Positions 16,806 through 24,160 of a DNA stretch of 64,000 nt are shown one piece after another; the stretch's first letter is position 1, and each line of letters starts with the position of its first letter. The stretch comes from Nonomuraea polychroma (GTDB lineage Bacteria; Actinomycetota; Actinomycetes; Streptosporangiales; Streptosporangiaceae). Below the pieces are notes generated by a model. That model saw only the letters and a program-made list of their open reading frames with translations. It was not told where the DNA came from and searched no databases. The stretch is from positions 10,691,501-10,755,500 of the forward strand of contig NZ_SAUN01000001.1 in the NCBI RefSeq assembly GCF_004011505.1. The letters run 5' to 3'. The position numbers and the translations under genes were made by a program.

Positions 16806-17185
16806 GTGTCGCGCGCGGCGGCGACTTGTTCGATATGTGTCTCGGCCCAGTCCTTGATGGCCTGCATCACGGGCAGCAGGCTGATGCCCAGTGGGGTGAG
16901 GGTGTAATCGACCCGTACCGGGACCGAGGGCGTGACGGAGCGAGAGACCAGGCCATCGCGTTCCAGGGTACGCAGGGTCTGGGTGAGCATCTTCTGACTG
17001 ACACCGGCGATGGTACGAGACAGACTGCTGTAGCGCTGCGGGCCGTCGGCGAGCGCGGTGAGCAGGAGACTCACCCATTTGTCGCTGATCCGGTCGAGCA
17101 GTTGACGCGCTGGGCAGGTCGCGAGGTAGGCGTCGTAGGCGGTGCGCGCCTGCTCGCGCTGCTGAGCGGTGGTGCGGGTGGTCAT
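16757..17185 (-). CDS. HxlR-family regulator
   Basis: A 142-residue winged-helix regulator of the HxlR type: CPARQLLDRISDKWVSLLLT (about residues 24-43; a single Cys near the start as in redox- or aldehyde-sensing members), RYSSLSRTIAGVSQKMLTQT as recognition region, and VDYTLTPLGISLLPV. It is divergent from an NADP-dependent quinone oxidoreductase, a common pairing in which the regulator controls the reductase in response to quinones or electrophiles. Its 3' end touches the IS remnant. Confidence 0.9.
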   Translation of the reverse strand: MTTRTTAQQREQARTAYDAYLATCPARQLLDRISDKWVSLLLTALADGPQRYSSLSRTIAGVSQKMLTQTLRTLERDGLVSRSVTPSVPVRVDYTLTPLGISLLPVMQAIKDWAETHIEQVAAARDTYDNRSTSPDALAERV

Positions 17186-17198
17186 TGCGCTCCTGTCC

Positions 17199-17225
17199 GT
17201 ACGATAGGCACTTTGAGGTGCGTAC
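17199..17225. promoter_or_regulatory. Possible HxlR operator
   Basis: Between the divergent start codons lies an imperfect dyad bounded by GTACG (17199-17203) and CGTAC (17221-17225), with GCAC/GTGC arms inside (17208-17211 and 17218-17221). It is the only symmetric element in this 109-bp interval. Confidence 0.4.
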
Positions 17226-17294
17226 TTCCCGCCAGAGAGTAGCTCTCCATATGGTTGTTCTCAAGTCCTGAAACCTTTGGAACGGGGAGATCTG

Positions 17295-18230
17295 ATGCGC
17301 GCAGTTGTTGTCCGTGCTTTCGGCGGGCCTGAGGTCCTGCAGATCGCGGACGTGCCGATGCCGGTTGCGGCAGAAGGGCAAGTCCGGATCAGGGTCGAGG
17401 CCGCGACGGTCAATCCGGTCGATCTGGCCACTCGGTCCGGTGCGCTCACCGAGGCGGGCTTGCTGCCGGCGCGCGACGTGATCGGCATCGGGTGGGATGT
17501 CGCTGGAACCGTCGAGCAGACGGGCCCAGGGGTCACCGGTATCGCTCGCGGGGACCAGGTGATCGGCCTGTCCGACCGGCTGGATGTGCCGCTCGGCACT
17601 CAGGCCGAACACGTCGTACTCGACGCCGGTGCGGTCACAGCCGCGCCTGCGGGTGTCCCGCCCGTACAAGCCGCCACGCTGCCCCTGAACGGTCTCACCG
17701 CCGCGCAAGCGCTCGACGGACTCGACCTGAGCCACGGGCAGACTCTGCTGGTGACAGGGGCGGCCGGTGCCGTCGGCGGCTTCGCGATTCAACTGGCCGT
17801 CGCGCGTGGGCTCCGGGTGGTCGCGGTCGCCGGGGCCGATGATGAACCGCTCGTCCGCGGGCTTGGAGCCGAACTGTTCGTGCCACGCACGGCGCGGCTG
17901 GGCGAGGCGGTCCGTTCCCTCGTTCCGGGCGGTGTGCACGCAGCGCTGGACGCTGCCGTGGTCGGAGCGCCCGCCCTCGACGCGGTCCGGTCGGGGGGAG
18001 CCTTCGCCGCGCTGGTGGCGGGAGGAGCGCCGATTCCGCTGCGCGGCATCCGGGTCTTCAACCACTGGATCCGCGCTGACGGCGCCCTCCTCTCCAGGCT
18101 TGTCGCCCTGGTCGAAGCAGGTTCGCTCACCCTACGCGTAGCCGAGACCATGCCCATCGACCAAGTCGCCGCCGCCCACCAGCGCCTCGCCAAAGGCGGC
18201 CTCCGCGGTCGCCTCGTCCTCACTCTTTAA
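17295..18230 (+). CDS. NADP-dependent quinone oxidoreductase (MDR family)
   Basis: A 311-residue medium-chain reductase of the zinc-free quinone oxidoreductase type. It has an N-terminal GroES-like fold (VRAFGGPEVLQIADVPMP; EAATVNPVDLATRSG) and a Rossmann domain with LLVTGAAGAVGGFAIQLAVA (about residues 150-170). The zinc-binding Cys cluster is absent. ATG at 17295 follows GGGGAGA; an ATG-like start 18 nt upstream would put the ribosome site inside the gene. Probable role: detoxifying reduction of quinones or enones under control of the divergent HxlR protein. Confidence 0.9.
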   Translation: MRAVVVRAFGGPEVLQIADVPMPVAAEGQVRIRVEAATVNPVDLATRSGALTEAGLLPARDVIGIGWDVAGTVEQTGPGVTGIARGDQVIGLSDRLDVPLGTQAEHVVLDAGAVTAAPAGVPPVQAATLPLNGLTAAQALDGLDLSHGQTLLVTGAAGAVGGFAIQLAVARGLRVVAVAGADDEPLVRGLGAELFVPRTARLGEAVRSLVPGGVHAALDAAVVGAPALDAVRSGGAFAALVAGGAPIPLRGIRVFNHWIRADGALLSRLVALVEAGSLTLRVAETMPIDQVAAAHQRLAKGGLRGRLVLTL

Positions 18231-18239
18231 AGATCATTC

Positions 18240-18373
18240 TGTTAGGAGTTCTTAGCGGGGACCGTGTCGGCATCCGTGACACCGAGCGACCCGACCTGGA
18301 GTCGTGGGTGGTACGTGGCGGCGTCATTCGGGCTTTCGTGGCGGGCGCCAAGAAGGGCGAATTCGACTTCTAG
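18240..18373 (+). pseudogene. DUF397 C-terminal fragment
   Basis: A short open stretch without a start codon reads GIRDTERPDLESWVVRGGVI then RAFVAGAKKGEFDF and stops at 18371-18373. The ending matches the C-terminus typical of DUF397 proteins, which in actinobacteria sit beside XRE regulators. No regulator is adjacent here, so this is a relic. Confidence 0.6.
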
Positions 18374-18541
18374 CCCAACATGCAAGGCCTTCCCAAGCCT
18401 GGGGTCTTCTTATCCCTCCCTGTGACTACGCATCCGGCATGACCCGTTGACCGGACCACGGAGTGCGACACGCCCTGTTCGTCGGGGGGCTCGCGGGTCT
18501 GTGCCGGTAGGAAGTCACGCAGCCGAAGTGAAGGGGTCTGC

Positions 18542-18977
18542 GTGCTATTACCGAGTGATGTGGAGGGGGACGCCGAGGGCTTGCGCCTCCCAACTTGGGG
18601 GCGCGCGGTAGAGACCGTCGGCGTGGTTCCGTACGAGGTGCAGGACGTCGAAGGGCGAGTGATCGAGCCGATCCGTCGCTACCTGCGCGACTTTGTGGCG
18701 CGGGGACGGCGTTCGGGAAGCGTGCGGAGCTACGCCTATGATCTGCTGCGCTGGTGGCGGTGGCTCCAAGTCTTCGATCTTGGTTGGGACAAGGTGACCG
18801 CGTCAGAGGTTCGCGAGTTCGTGCTCTGGCTGCAGCGAACCACCAAGCCCCAGCAGGCCGCGCGGACGCGGTCGCCGGGGCCGCGGGAACGATTAACTCG
18901 ATCACCCGGAAGCGGATCGCCAGTGGGACGCCCTGTTCGGTGCCCTGCGCTCCCACCGCGATGAGCTGCCAGCATGA
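18542..18977 (+). pseudogene. Scarred tyrosine recombinase/integrase
   Basis: Residues 1-100 form the N-terminal SAM-like core-binding domain of an actinobacterial integrase (PIRRYLRDFVARGRRSGSVR; SYAYDLLRWWRWLQVF; VREFVLWLQRTTKPQQAART). Near 18866 the frame shifts, since GTINSITRKR appears in another frame. DRQWDALFGALRSHRDELPA then follows directly in a third register, ending in a stop at 18975-18977. In intact relatives those two blocks are separated by many residues, so there is an internal deletion, and the catalytic domain (R..HxxR..Y) is gone. Confidence 0.7.
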
Positions 18978-19131
18978 GCACGCTTGTCTACTGTGCGCGC
19001 AATTGCATGTGAACCCGAAAATGCTGCCTCGTCTCGACAGCCCTCAGCGGCATGGCTGATGTCGTCGGCGGACATGGATGCCGCGTTCACCAGCGTGTGC
19101 GCTGCGGTGGCGCTGTGCGCGAGCTTGCAGG

Positions 19132-19169
19132 GCCGCTCTTCCGATCTTGCGGCAGATCGGAGGAGCGGC
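19132..19169. repeat. 16-bp hairpin resembling sequencing-adapter sequence
   Basis: GCCGCTCTTCCGATCT (19132-19147) pairs with AGATCGGAGGAGCGGC (19154-19169) over a 6-nt loop, with one G-U pair. No T-run follows on either side. On the minus strand the left arm reads AGATCGGAAGAGCGG, which is identical to the start of an Illumina paired-end adapter (see findings). Confidence 0.7.
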
Positions 19170-19290
19170 GGTGACTACGATCTTGCCAATCTGGCTGTTG
19201 GACTCCAGGTAGCGGGGGCCTGGACGATGTCGGCCAGGTCGAAGGCGCGGTCCGCCACGGGTCGGAAGGCGGCCGAGCGGTCGCCGCAGG
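19165..19290 (-). pseudogene. Tail of a medium-chain oxidoreductase
   Basis: The minus strand shows AAFRPVADRAFDLADIVQA and then, after a 1-nt frame shift, RYLESNSQIGKIVVT. This is the typical C-terminal end of quinone/alcohol oxidoreductases (normally ...AHRYLESNxQIGKIVVTV). Nothing upstream continues the fold. The preceding hairpin lies where the gene's stop should be, and no stop is present, so the end has been rearranged. Confidence 0.65.
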
Positions 19291-19391
19291 GGCACGGATC
19301 GACGCCCTGACGGAACGGGTGCCGACAGCCCGAGTGATGCGCCACCAAAATCACATGGCCAGTGCTGCTGGCGGACCGTCCGACGAACGGG

Positions 19392-20285
19392 CTATGGGGG
19401 GCTTATGGCGGTGAGCATGTGGGCGAGCTTCCATGGCCGACGGCCCCAAGCGGCGAGCTTCCCTCCAAGAAGTGGTTTCCATATTGCTTGTCGGCCGATG
19501 AACACCAGCATGAGAGCCGGGGGGTCGGCAGAGATGTGGGCGTCAACGTCACGTGTGCCAGCCGCGTCGAGCGTCAACGAGCCGCCGTCGAAGTTCAGCA
19601 CCGTGCGTCCACCTCCACGCAGGCGCAGTTCGAAGCGGGCTCGGAAGGACCCGGCCTTCTCCTGGTTCAAGAAGGCAGTGGGAGGCAGAGCCGCGATAAG
19701 CGGAAGCGCGGCGCCCTCGACCGCGAGTAGCGCGTGGTGACGCTGTATTGGCCACGGACGCCCTGTGGCTGTGGCAATGTCGTGGCCGTGGATCAGGCAT
19801 TCCTCGAGCAGGTGACATGCCACCGCCGAAGGCGGAAGGCGGGCGCCTTGCAGCCAATCGACGGTGGCTGCTCGCGAACGCGACGCGACGTCGTCGAACT
19901 TGTTTGCAAGCGTGCCGATGCGATCTGCGAGGACGGCTGGGTCCCGTTCGCCGTCCTCGGCCAGCATCGTCGCGTTGGCCTCGGCCATTCCCGCCATCGT
20001 CACCATGGCGTCCGGGACCGGTCTTCCGGCGACGGCGTCGGTGTCGAAGCGAAAAACATGGGATAGGTGAGCCGCGACATCGCCCACCGTCCAAGTACCG
20101 ACCCCTGCGGTGTTGGCGTCAGGAACGCTCCGCACAAGTGTGACGAGGCTGGGGACGACGTCCCGCAACGCCGCACGAGCCTGGGCCAGGGTTCGGATGC
20201 ACCACTGCGCGTCGCAGCCGGAGCCATGTAGCACCTTTCTGGGCGTTAGAGACGGGGCTTTGCCTGCGGCAGGGGTGTCCGTCAT
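19392..20285 (-). CDS. Mycothiol-dependent maleylpyruvate isomerase-like protein
   Basis: A 297-residue DinB/MDMPI-fold protein. The N-terminal metal-binding four-helix bundle shows VGDVAAHLSHVFRFD (His, about residue 75) and CHLLEECLIHGHDIATATGR (Glu and His, about 165-180), which together make the family's metal triad. The C-terminal half is an SCP2-like domain (VLNFDGGSLTLDAAGTRDVD; PALMLVFIGRQ). Family members use mycothiol as cofactor; the substrate here is unknown. ATG at 20285 overlaps the stop of the TfoX-like gene (ATGA). Last gene of a three-gene operon. Confidence 0.82.
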   Translation of the reverse strand: MTDTPAAGKAPSLTPRKVLHGSGCDAQWCIRTLAQARAALRDVVPSLVTLVRSVPDANTAGVGTWTVGDVAAHLSHVFRFDTDAVAGRPVPDAMVTMAGMAEANATMLAEDGERDPAVLADRIGTLANKFDDVASRSRAATVDWLQGARLPPSAVACHLLEECLIHGHDIATATGRPWPIQRHHALLAVEGAALPLIAALPPTAFLNQEKAGSFRARFELRLRGGGRTVLNFDGGSLTLDAAGTRDVDAHISADPPALMLVFIGRQAIWKPLLGGKLAAWGRRPWKLAHMLTAISPP

Positions 20286-20626
20286 CGATCTGGTCTCTTG
20301 GCGGGAGCATTTCTGGCGGTAGCTGTCACGATGGCGATCCATTGGGCCAGTTGACGCTTGGTGCGCAGGTCGTCGCCGTCGACGTGCAGCCAGCCCTGGA
20401 CCGCTCGGCCCTTCATGTCCATCGGCCGTACGTTGGTGGTCGCGAGGAGACGGTCTGCGCGTGCGGGATCGACCCCCGCCAAGAGCCGCCTTGGCCGCTT
20501 GCCGCCACCGCTACCTTGCCGGCGACGAGGAAGGCGAGTCCTCCGAACAGCATCTGTTCGGTCACCGGCGAGCCGTCCACCAGCAGCTCCCCGGACACGG
20601 TCCGCCAGGCGCGCGTCGTAGGCCAC
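20282..20626 (-). pseudogene. TfoX N-terminal-domain protein with two compensating frameshifts
   Basis: The frame starts MAYDARLADRVR (GTG at 20626) and ends TNVRPMDMKGRAVQGWLHVD, then GDDLRTKRQLAQWI, both typical of TfoX-N proteins. The middle block ELLVDGSPVTEQMLFGGLAF then LVAGKVAVAASGQGG is only readable in another frame. One extra base in the GGGG run near 20588-20592 and one missing base near 20484-20491 explain this exactly. The gene starts within the hydrolase stop (TAGTG) and ends in ATGA with the next gene, so the operon layout is intact. A sequencing error or a real lesion cannot be told apart here. Confidence 0.8.
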
Positions 20627-21561
20627 TAAGACTCCGTTGGCGTTTCGCGCCGGGCGCCCCGGCGAGTCGGGGGTGTGCGCCGCCCGTCGGGTGCGGACCG
20701 CCAGTCACGGATCGCCGCCGCGAACAGGCCGGGCGCGTCGGACTGCACGAAGTGGCCAGCGCCTTCGAGGATCACGGTGTGGTGGTCGGCGAAGATCTGC
20801 TCCCATCGCTGTCGCTCCTTCTCCCGGAAAGCGAAATCGCCGTCGCCCCACACGATGAGCGTCGGGAGTGACGCGAGGGCGGGGAGCCCGGCCTCGACAC
20901 AGGCGAGAAAGGCGCGGCTGGCGGTGATGCGCCGGGGGAGCACGGCCGACGCGTCACGCCGGTTGCGGGTGGCGAGAGCCTTTCGGTAATGGGCCATCTC
21001 GTCGGCAGTCGGCTTCCGCAGCCGGTGCCCGGCAGGGATCATCGCGTTGACGAACAGGTTGAACTGCCTGACCAGCAAGCGCCCCAGGGGGCCGCCCAGC
21101 AGGTGGGAGACGGCCTCGAAGGGGAGGTCGCCGGTGACCGGCCAGCCCCAGGTGTTGGCCAGCACAAGACCCTCGAAGGCGGCGGGCCGCTGTTCGACGG
21201 TGGCGAGGCCGATGGGGCCACCCCAGTCCTGGGCCACCAGGGTGACCCCGCTCAAGGCCAAGGCGTCGACGAAGGCGGTGACGACCTGGGCGTGCTCCTC
21301 GGGCAGATACCGGTAGCCCGGGCGGGGAGACGACAGCCCGAAGCCGGGGTAGTCGAGGGCGACGCAGCGGAACTCGTCCCGCAGGGCACGGATCGCGTCG
21401 CGATACACAAACGACCAGGTCGGATTGCCATGCAGCAGCAGTAGCGTCGGCCCCGATCCTTCGTCCACATAGTGGACGGTGTGCCCGTCGATGGCGACGA
21501 AGCGGCTCTCGAACGGGAACAGCTCGTCGTCGACCCACCTGGGCCTTCCCGTGCCAGCCAC
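20626..21561 (-). CDS. Haloalkane-dehalogenase-like alpha/beta hydrolase
   Basis: A 311-residue alpha/beta hydrolase. HGNPTWSFVYRD gives the oxyanion and halide-site Asn. VAQDWGGPIGLA gives an Asp nucleophile followed by Trp, the hallmark of haloalkane dehalogenases. The cap region follows, then WGDGDFAF (acid) and GAGHFVQSDAPG (His). This arrangement suggests hydrolytic removal of halide or a closely related reaction; the substrate cannot be named. GTG at 21561 has AAAGGAGA 6 nt upstream and is preferred to ATG at 21600, which lies in the operator dyad. First gene of the operon, divergent from an HxlR regulator. Confidence 0.85.
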   Translation of the reverse strand: MAGTGRPRWVDDELFPFESRFVAIDGHTVHYVDEGSGPTLLLLHGNPTWSFVYRDAIRALRDEFRCVALDYPGFGLSSPRPGYRYLPEEHAQVVTAFVDALALSGVTLVAQDWGGPIGLATVEQRPAAFEGLVLANTWGWPVTGDLPFEAVSHLLGGPLGRLLVRQFNLFVNAMIPAGHRLRKPTADEMAHYRKALATRNRRDASAVLPRRITASRAFLACVEAGLPALASLPTLIVWGDGDFAFREKERQRWEQIFADHHTVILEGAGHFVQSDAPGLFAAAIRDWRSAPDGRRTPPTRRGARRETPTES

Positions 21562-21578
21562 GGCTACTCTCCTTTCGC

Positions 21579-21599
21579 TGACTATGCTAGATATAGTCA
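21579..21599. promoter_or_regulatory. 7-7-7 operator dyad for the HxlR regulator
   Basis: TGACTAT (21579-21585), a 7-nt spacer and ATAGTCA (21593-21599) form a perfect inverted repeat between the divergent hydrolase and HxlR genes. It is AT-rich against a GC-rich background, as expected for a regulator site over a promoter. Confidence 0.65.
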
Positions 21600-21628
21600 T
21601 ACAAGCTTGAAATCATCAAGTAGGTGGA

Positions 21629-22285
21629 ATGAGTCGAAGCTACGGCCAGTACTGCGGTCTCGCCCGGGCGCTCGATGTCGTGGGCGACCGGTGGAATCTG
21701 CTCATCGTCCGCCAGCTCCTCATGGCTCCCGCCCGCTACCGCGAGCTGCTCGATGGGCTCCCTGGCGTGGCCACCAACCTGCTCACCGACCGCCTCCGAG
21801 ACCTCGAGACCGCCGGAGTGGTCGAGCGGCGCCTGGCCGAGGAGGGCAACGCCATCGTGTACGCCCTCACCCCGTGGGGCGCCGAGCTGCGGGAGCCGAT
21901 CGAGAGCCTCATCCGCTGGTCCACGCCGCTCATGGCGCGCGGACCAGGCGGCGACAACTTCCGCGCCGAATGGCTCCTCCTCGCCCTTCCGGCCCTGCTC
22001 GCCGGCAAGGAGGCCGCATGCCGACCATCGACGGTGGGGATCGCGGTCGACGGCCGCCTGATTCAGGTGAGGACGACGGGCTCGGGTGTCGAGGTCAGCC
22101 TGCATGACGGTCGCAATCTCGATGCCGTCGTGCGCGCTGACGCCTCGATCGTTCTCGGCCTGGCAGCGGGTGTGCTCACGCTCAACGACACCCTTGGGCT
22201 CGTCGACATCGAAGGCGATGAAGCTGCCGTGCGAGGCGTCTTCAACCCCCGACGCGCCGAGGCCGGGGGCTCCGCGTCCCTATGA
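21629..22285 (+). CDS. HxlR-type regulator with C-terminal SCP2-like domain
   Basis: A 218-residue regulator. The N-terminal HxlR winged helix is at residues 5-95: YCGLARALDVVGDRWNLLIV with Cys at 8, then ATNLLTDRLRDLETAGVVER and YALTPWGAEL. A C-terminal domain of about 90 residues (DAVVRADASIVLGLAAGVLT) resembles SCP2-type ligand pockets. The isomerase-like gene of the divergent operon carries a similar domain, so both may handle related hydrophobic ligands; this is inference. Confidence 0.87.
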   Translation: MSRSYGQYCGLARALDVVGDRWNLLIVRQLLMAPARYRELLDGLPGVATNLLTDRLRDLETAGVVERRLAEEGNAIVYALTPWGAELREPIESLIRWSTPLMARGPGGDNFRAEWLLLALPALLAGKEAACRPSTVGIAVDGRLIQVRTTGSGVEVSLHDGRNLDAVVRADASIVLGLAAGVLTLNDTLGLVDIEGDEAAVRGVFNPRRAEAGGSASL

Positions 22286-22485
22286 CCGCTCGCCCCATCA
22301 CGCACCCCCTACGGCACCCCTGCGCCCACGAACACGCCTGCTTCTCTGAACTATGGGGCCGTTCCGTCCCAAAGCCCCTGATCTGGAGCTCTCTGAAGCC
22401 GAATTGGTGATGCCAGAGGAATGACAGCGAGATCTTCCGGAGAGCGAGAGCCGCTCCGCCTGCCGCCTCAGTACTGTGACTTCGC

Positions 22486-23382
22486 ATGACCGACACTGAG
22501 ATCGAGATCACCGCAGACCTGGTCCGCGACTTGCTGCAGGAGCAACATCCAGACCTTGCAGGGCTGGCCATCCGCGAGGTGGTGGGCGGTTGGGGCAACC
22601 AAATGTGGCGCCTCGGGGACGAGTTGGCCGTGCGCATGCAGCGCATGGACCCCACCCCGGAGCTCCAGCTCAAGGAGCGGCGGTGGCTACCCGTGCTGGC
22701 CCCGCGCCTGCCGCTCCCGGTGCCGACCCCTGTGCGGTTCGGCGAACCGTCCGAGCGCTTCCCCAAGCACTGGACCGTGATGACGTGGGTTCCCGGCGAG
22801 CCGCTGGACCACGGCTCGATCAGCCGCGGCGCCCACGCGGCCGACACGCTGGCGGGCTTCCTCCAGGCGCTCCATGTGGAGGCGCCCGCCGAGGCGCCGA
22901 TCGCTAAGGACCGCGGTGCCCACCCCAGGAACTGCACGGACGGCTTCGAGAACTTCTTCCAGGCCGTTGCCCCCGACGACATTGCTGCCGACGTCCGGGA
23001 CGTCTGGGACGACGCCGTTGCGGCCCAGGCGTGGGAGGGCCCGCCGGTGTGGGTGCACGGCGACCTCCATCCCGCGAACGTCGTCGTCTCGGACGGAACG
23101 CTCTCGGGCATCATCGACTTCGGTGACATGTTCGCCGGCGATCCGGCGTGGGACCTTGCCGCTGCATGGGTGCTGCTACCCGCGGGCACGGCCTCACGGT
23201 TCTTCGACATGTACGGGCACGCGGACGAGGCGGCAATCCGGCGCGCCCGCGGGCTGGCCGCGATGAAGAGCCTCTTCCTGATGCTCATGGGGCAGAACGG
23301 AGATCGGGGCCTTCCCGGCGGCAAGCCGAACTGGGGACCTGCAGGCCGGGCGGCACTTGATCGTGTCCTGAAGGGCGTTTGA
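22486..23382 (+). CDS. Aminoglycoside-phosphotransferase-family kinase
   Basis: A 298-residue APH-fold kinase. It has an N-lobe with GGWGNQMWRLGDELAVRMQR (glycine loop and Lys-position region), the catalytic loop VWVHGDLHPANVVV (about residues 187-200; HGDxxxxN) and the metal motif GIIDFGDMFAG. These motifs are intact, so it is probably an active phosphotransferase. The family covers antibiotic, choline, homoserine and other kinases; nothing here fixes the substrate. It stands alone, with about 200 bp of featureless sequence before it. Confidence 0.87.
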   Translation: MTDTEIEITADLVRDLLQEQHPDLAGLAIREVVGGWGNQMWRLGDELAVRMQRMDPTPELQLKERRWLPVLAPRLPLPVPTPVRFGEPSERFPKHWTVMTWVPGEPLDHGSISRGAHAADTLAGFLQALHVEAPAEAPIAKDRGAHPRNCTDGFENFFQAVAPDDIAADVRDVWDDAVAAQAWEGPPVWVHGDLHPANVVVSDGTLSGIIDFGDMFAGDPAWDLAAAWVLLPAGTASRFFDMYGHADEAAIRRARGLAAMKSLFLMLMGQNGDRGLPGGKPNWGPAGRAALDRVLKGV

Positions 23383-23455
23383 TGCACACTTCTTCGACTT
23401 GTTCTCGATCTTGGTTGAGGGCCATGCGGCAGCCCACCTTCGTGGGGTTCATCGA

Positions 23456-23920
23456 TCACCGCGCGTGGTGGGGATGCCAAGGTCCACGGCCGTATGCTGC
23501 CCGTGGCCCCGATCGAGCTGGCGGAGCCTCTCCTCGGCGCCAGCCAGGCTGACCGTCGAGCCCGATCCAGTGGTGCCCATCGCCGGAGAGGAGCACGATC
23601 GGCGACGGCATCTCCCACTCCTCGATCAAGTACGGGGTGTCAAGCAGCGAGGTCATGCGTTCGTGCCGACCAATACCCATCAAGTCGGTGAATGGGATGT
23701 GGTCTTCGCTCCACGAAGTCGGCTGGCTGGTGGCGAAGGCGTTCCATTCAGCCGCCACCCGGCCGCCGTTCTGAACGCGGAGAAGGTCAAGCAATGCGGA
23801 AGGAAGCGTCACACCAAGTTCGCGCTCGGCCTCCGTGATCGCCTTTTCCGTGACCGGCAGCTGGACGCCGTAGCCGCCGTCGCCCCAGAACGTTGCCTTG
23901 ACGTCTTCGAATCGCGCCAT
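23456..23920 (-). CDS. SMI1/KNR4-family protein, short C-terminus
   Basis: A 154-residue protein. MARFEDVKATFWGDGGYGVQ, VTEKAITEAERELGVTLPSA and LLDLLRVQNGGRVA are the typical SMI1/KNR4 N-terminal blocks, and PIVLLSGDGHHWIGLD the later one. In relatives the sequence continues with a conserved acidic stretch; here it turns Arg/Pro-rich (GWRRGEAPPARSGPRAAYGR) and stops, so the end may be frame-shifted. The family often acts as immunity proteins to secreted toxins, but no toxin gene is adjacent. ATG at 23920 is chosen; the longer frame upstream covers a hairpin repeat. Confidence 0.72.
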   Translation of the reverse strand: MARFEDVKATFWGDGGYGVQLPVTEKAITEAERELGVTLPSALLDLLRVQNGGRVAAEWNAFATSQPTSWSEDHIPFTDLMGIGRHERMTSLLDTPYLIEEWEMPSPIVLLSGDGHHWIGLDGQPGWRRGEAPPARSGPRAAYGRGPWHPHHAR

Positions 23921-24036
23921 GACCAGCAGCCTACGGCTCAACTGCTCCGACCATCCCAGCAAGATCGTTTCTTGGTTCGGAAAAGCGAGCTCATGTCGGT
24001 TTTGCTGGCTTGCTTGGCAGGTCACGTCCAGGGAGC

Positions 24037-24084
24037 GCGAGGGGACGGGAGTCCCCTCGCCCGGGGGGCTGGGGGCTTGCCCCC
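24037..24084. repeat. REP-like double hairpin, copy 1
   Basis: Two adjacent hairpins: GCGAGGGGAC-GGGA-GTCCCCTCGC (24037-24060, perfect 10-bp stem), then, after CCGG, GGGGGC-TT-GCCCCC (24071-24084). No T-tract. The same layout occurs at 49231-49281. Confidence 0.7.
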
Positions 24085-24160
24085 ACAGAGCGCTGCCCGG
24101 AGTCTCATGGCGCGTAGCGCCGCTCATCGCGGAGGACCATGCTTTCGGCCCTGGGAGCCG

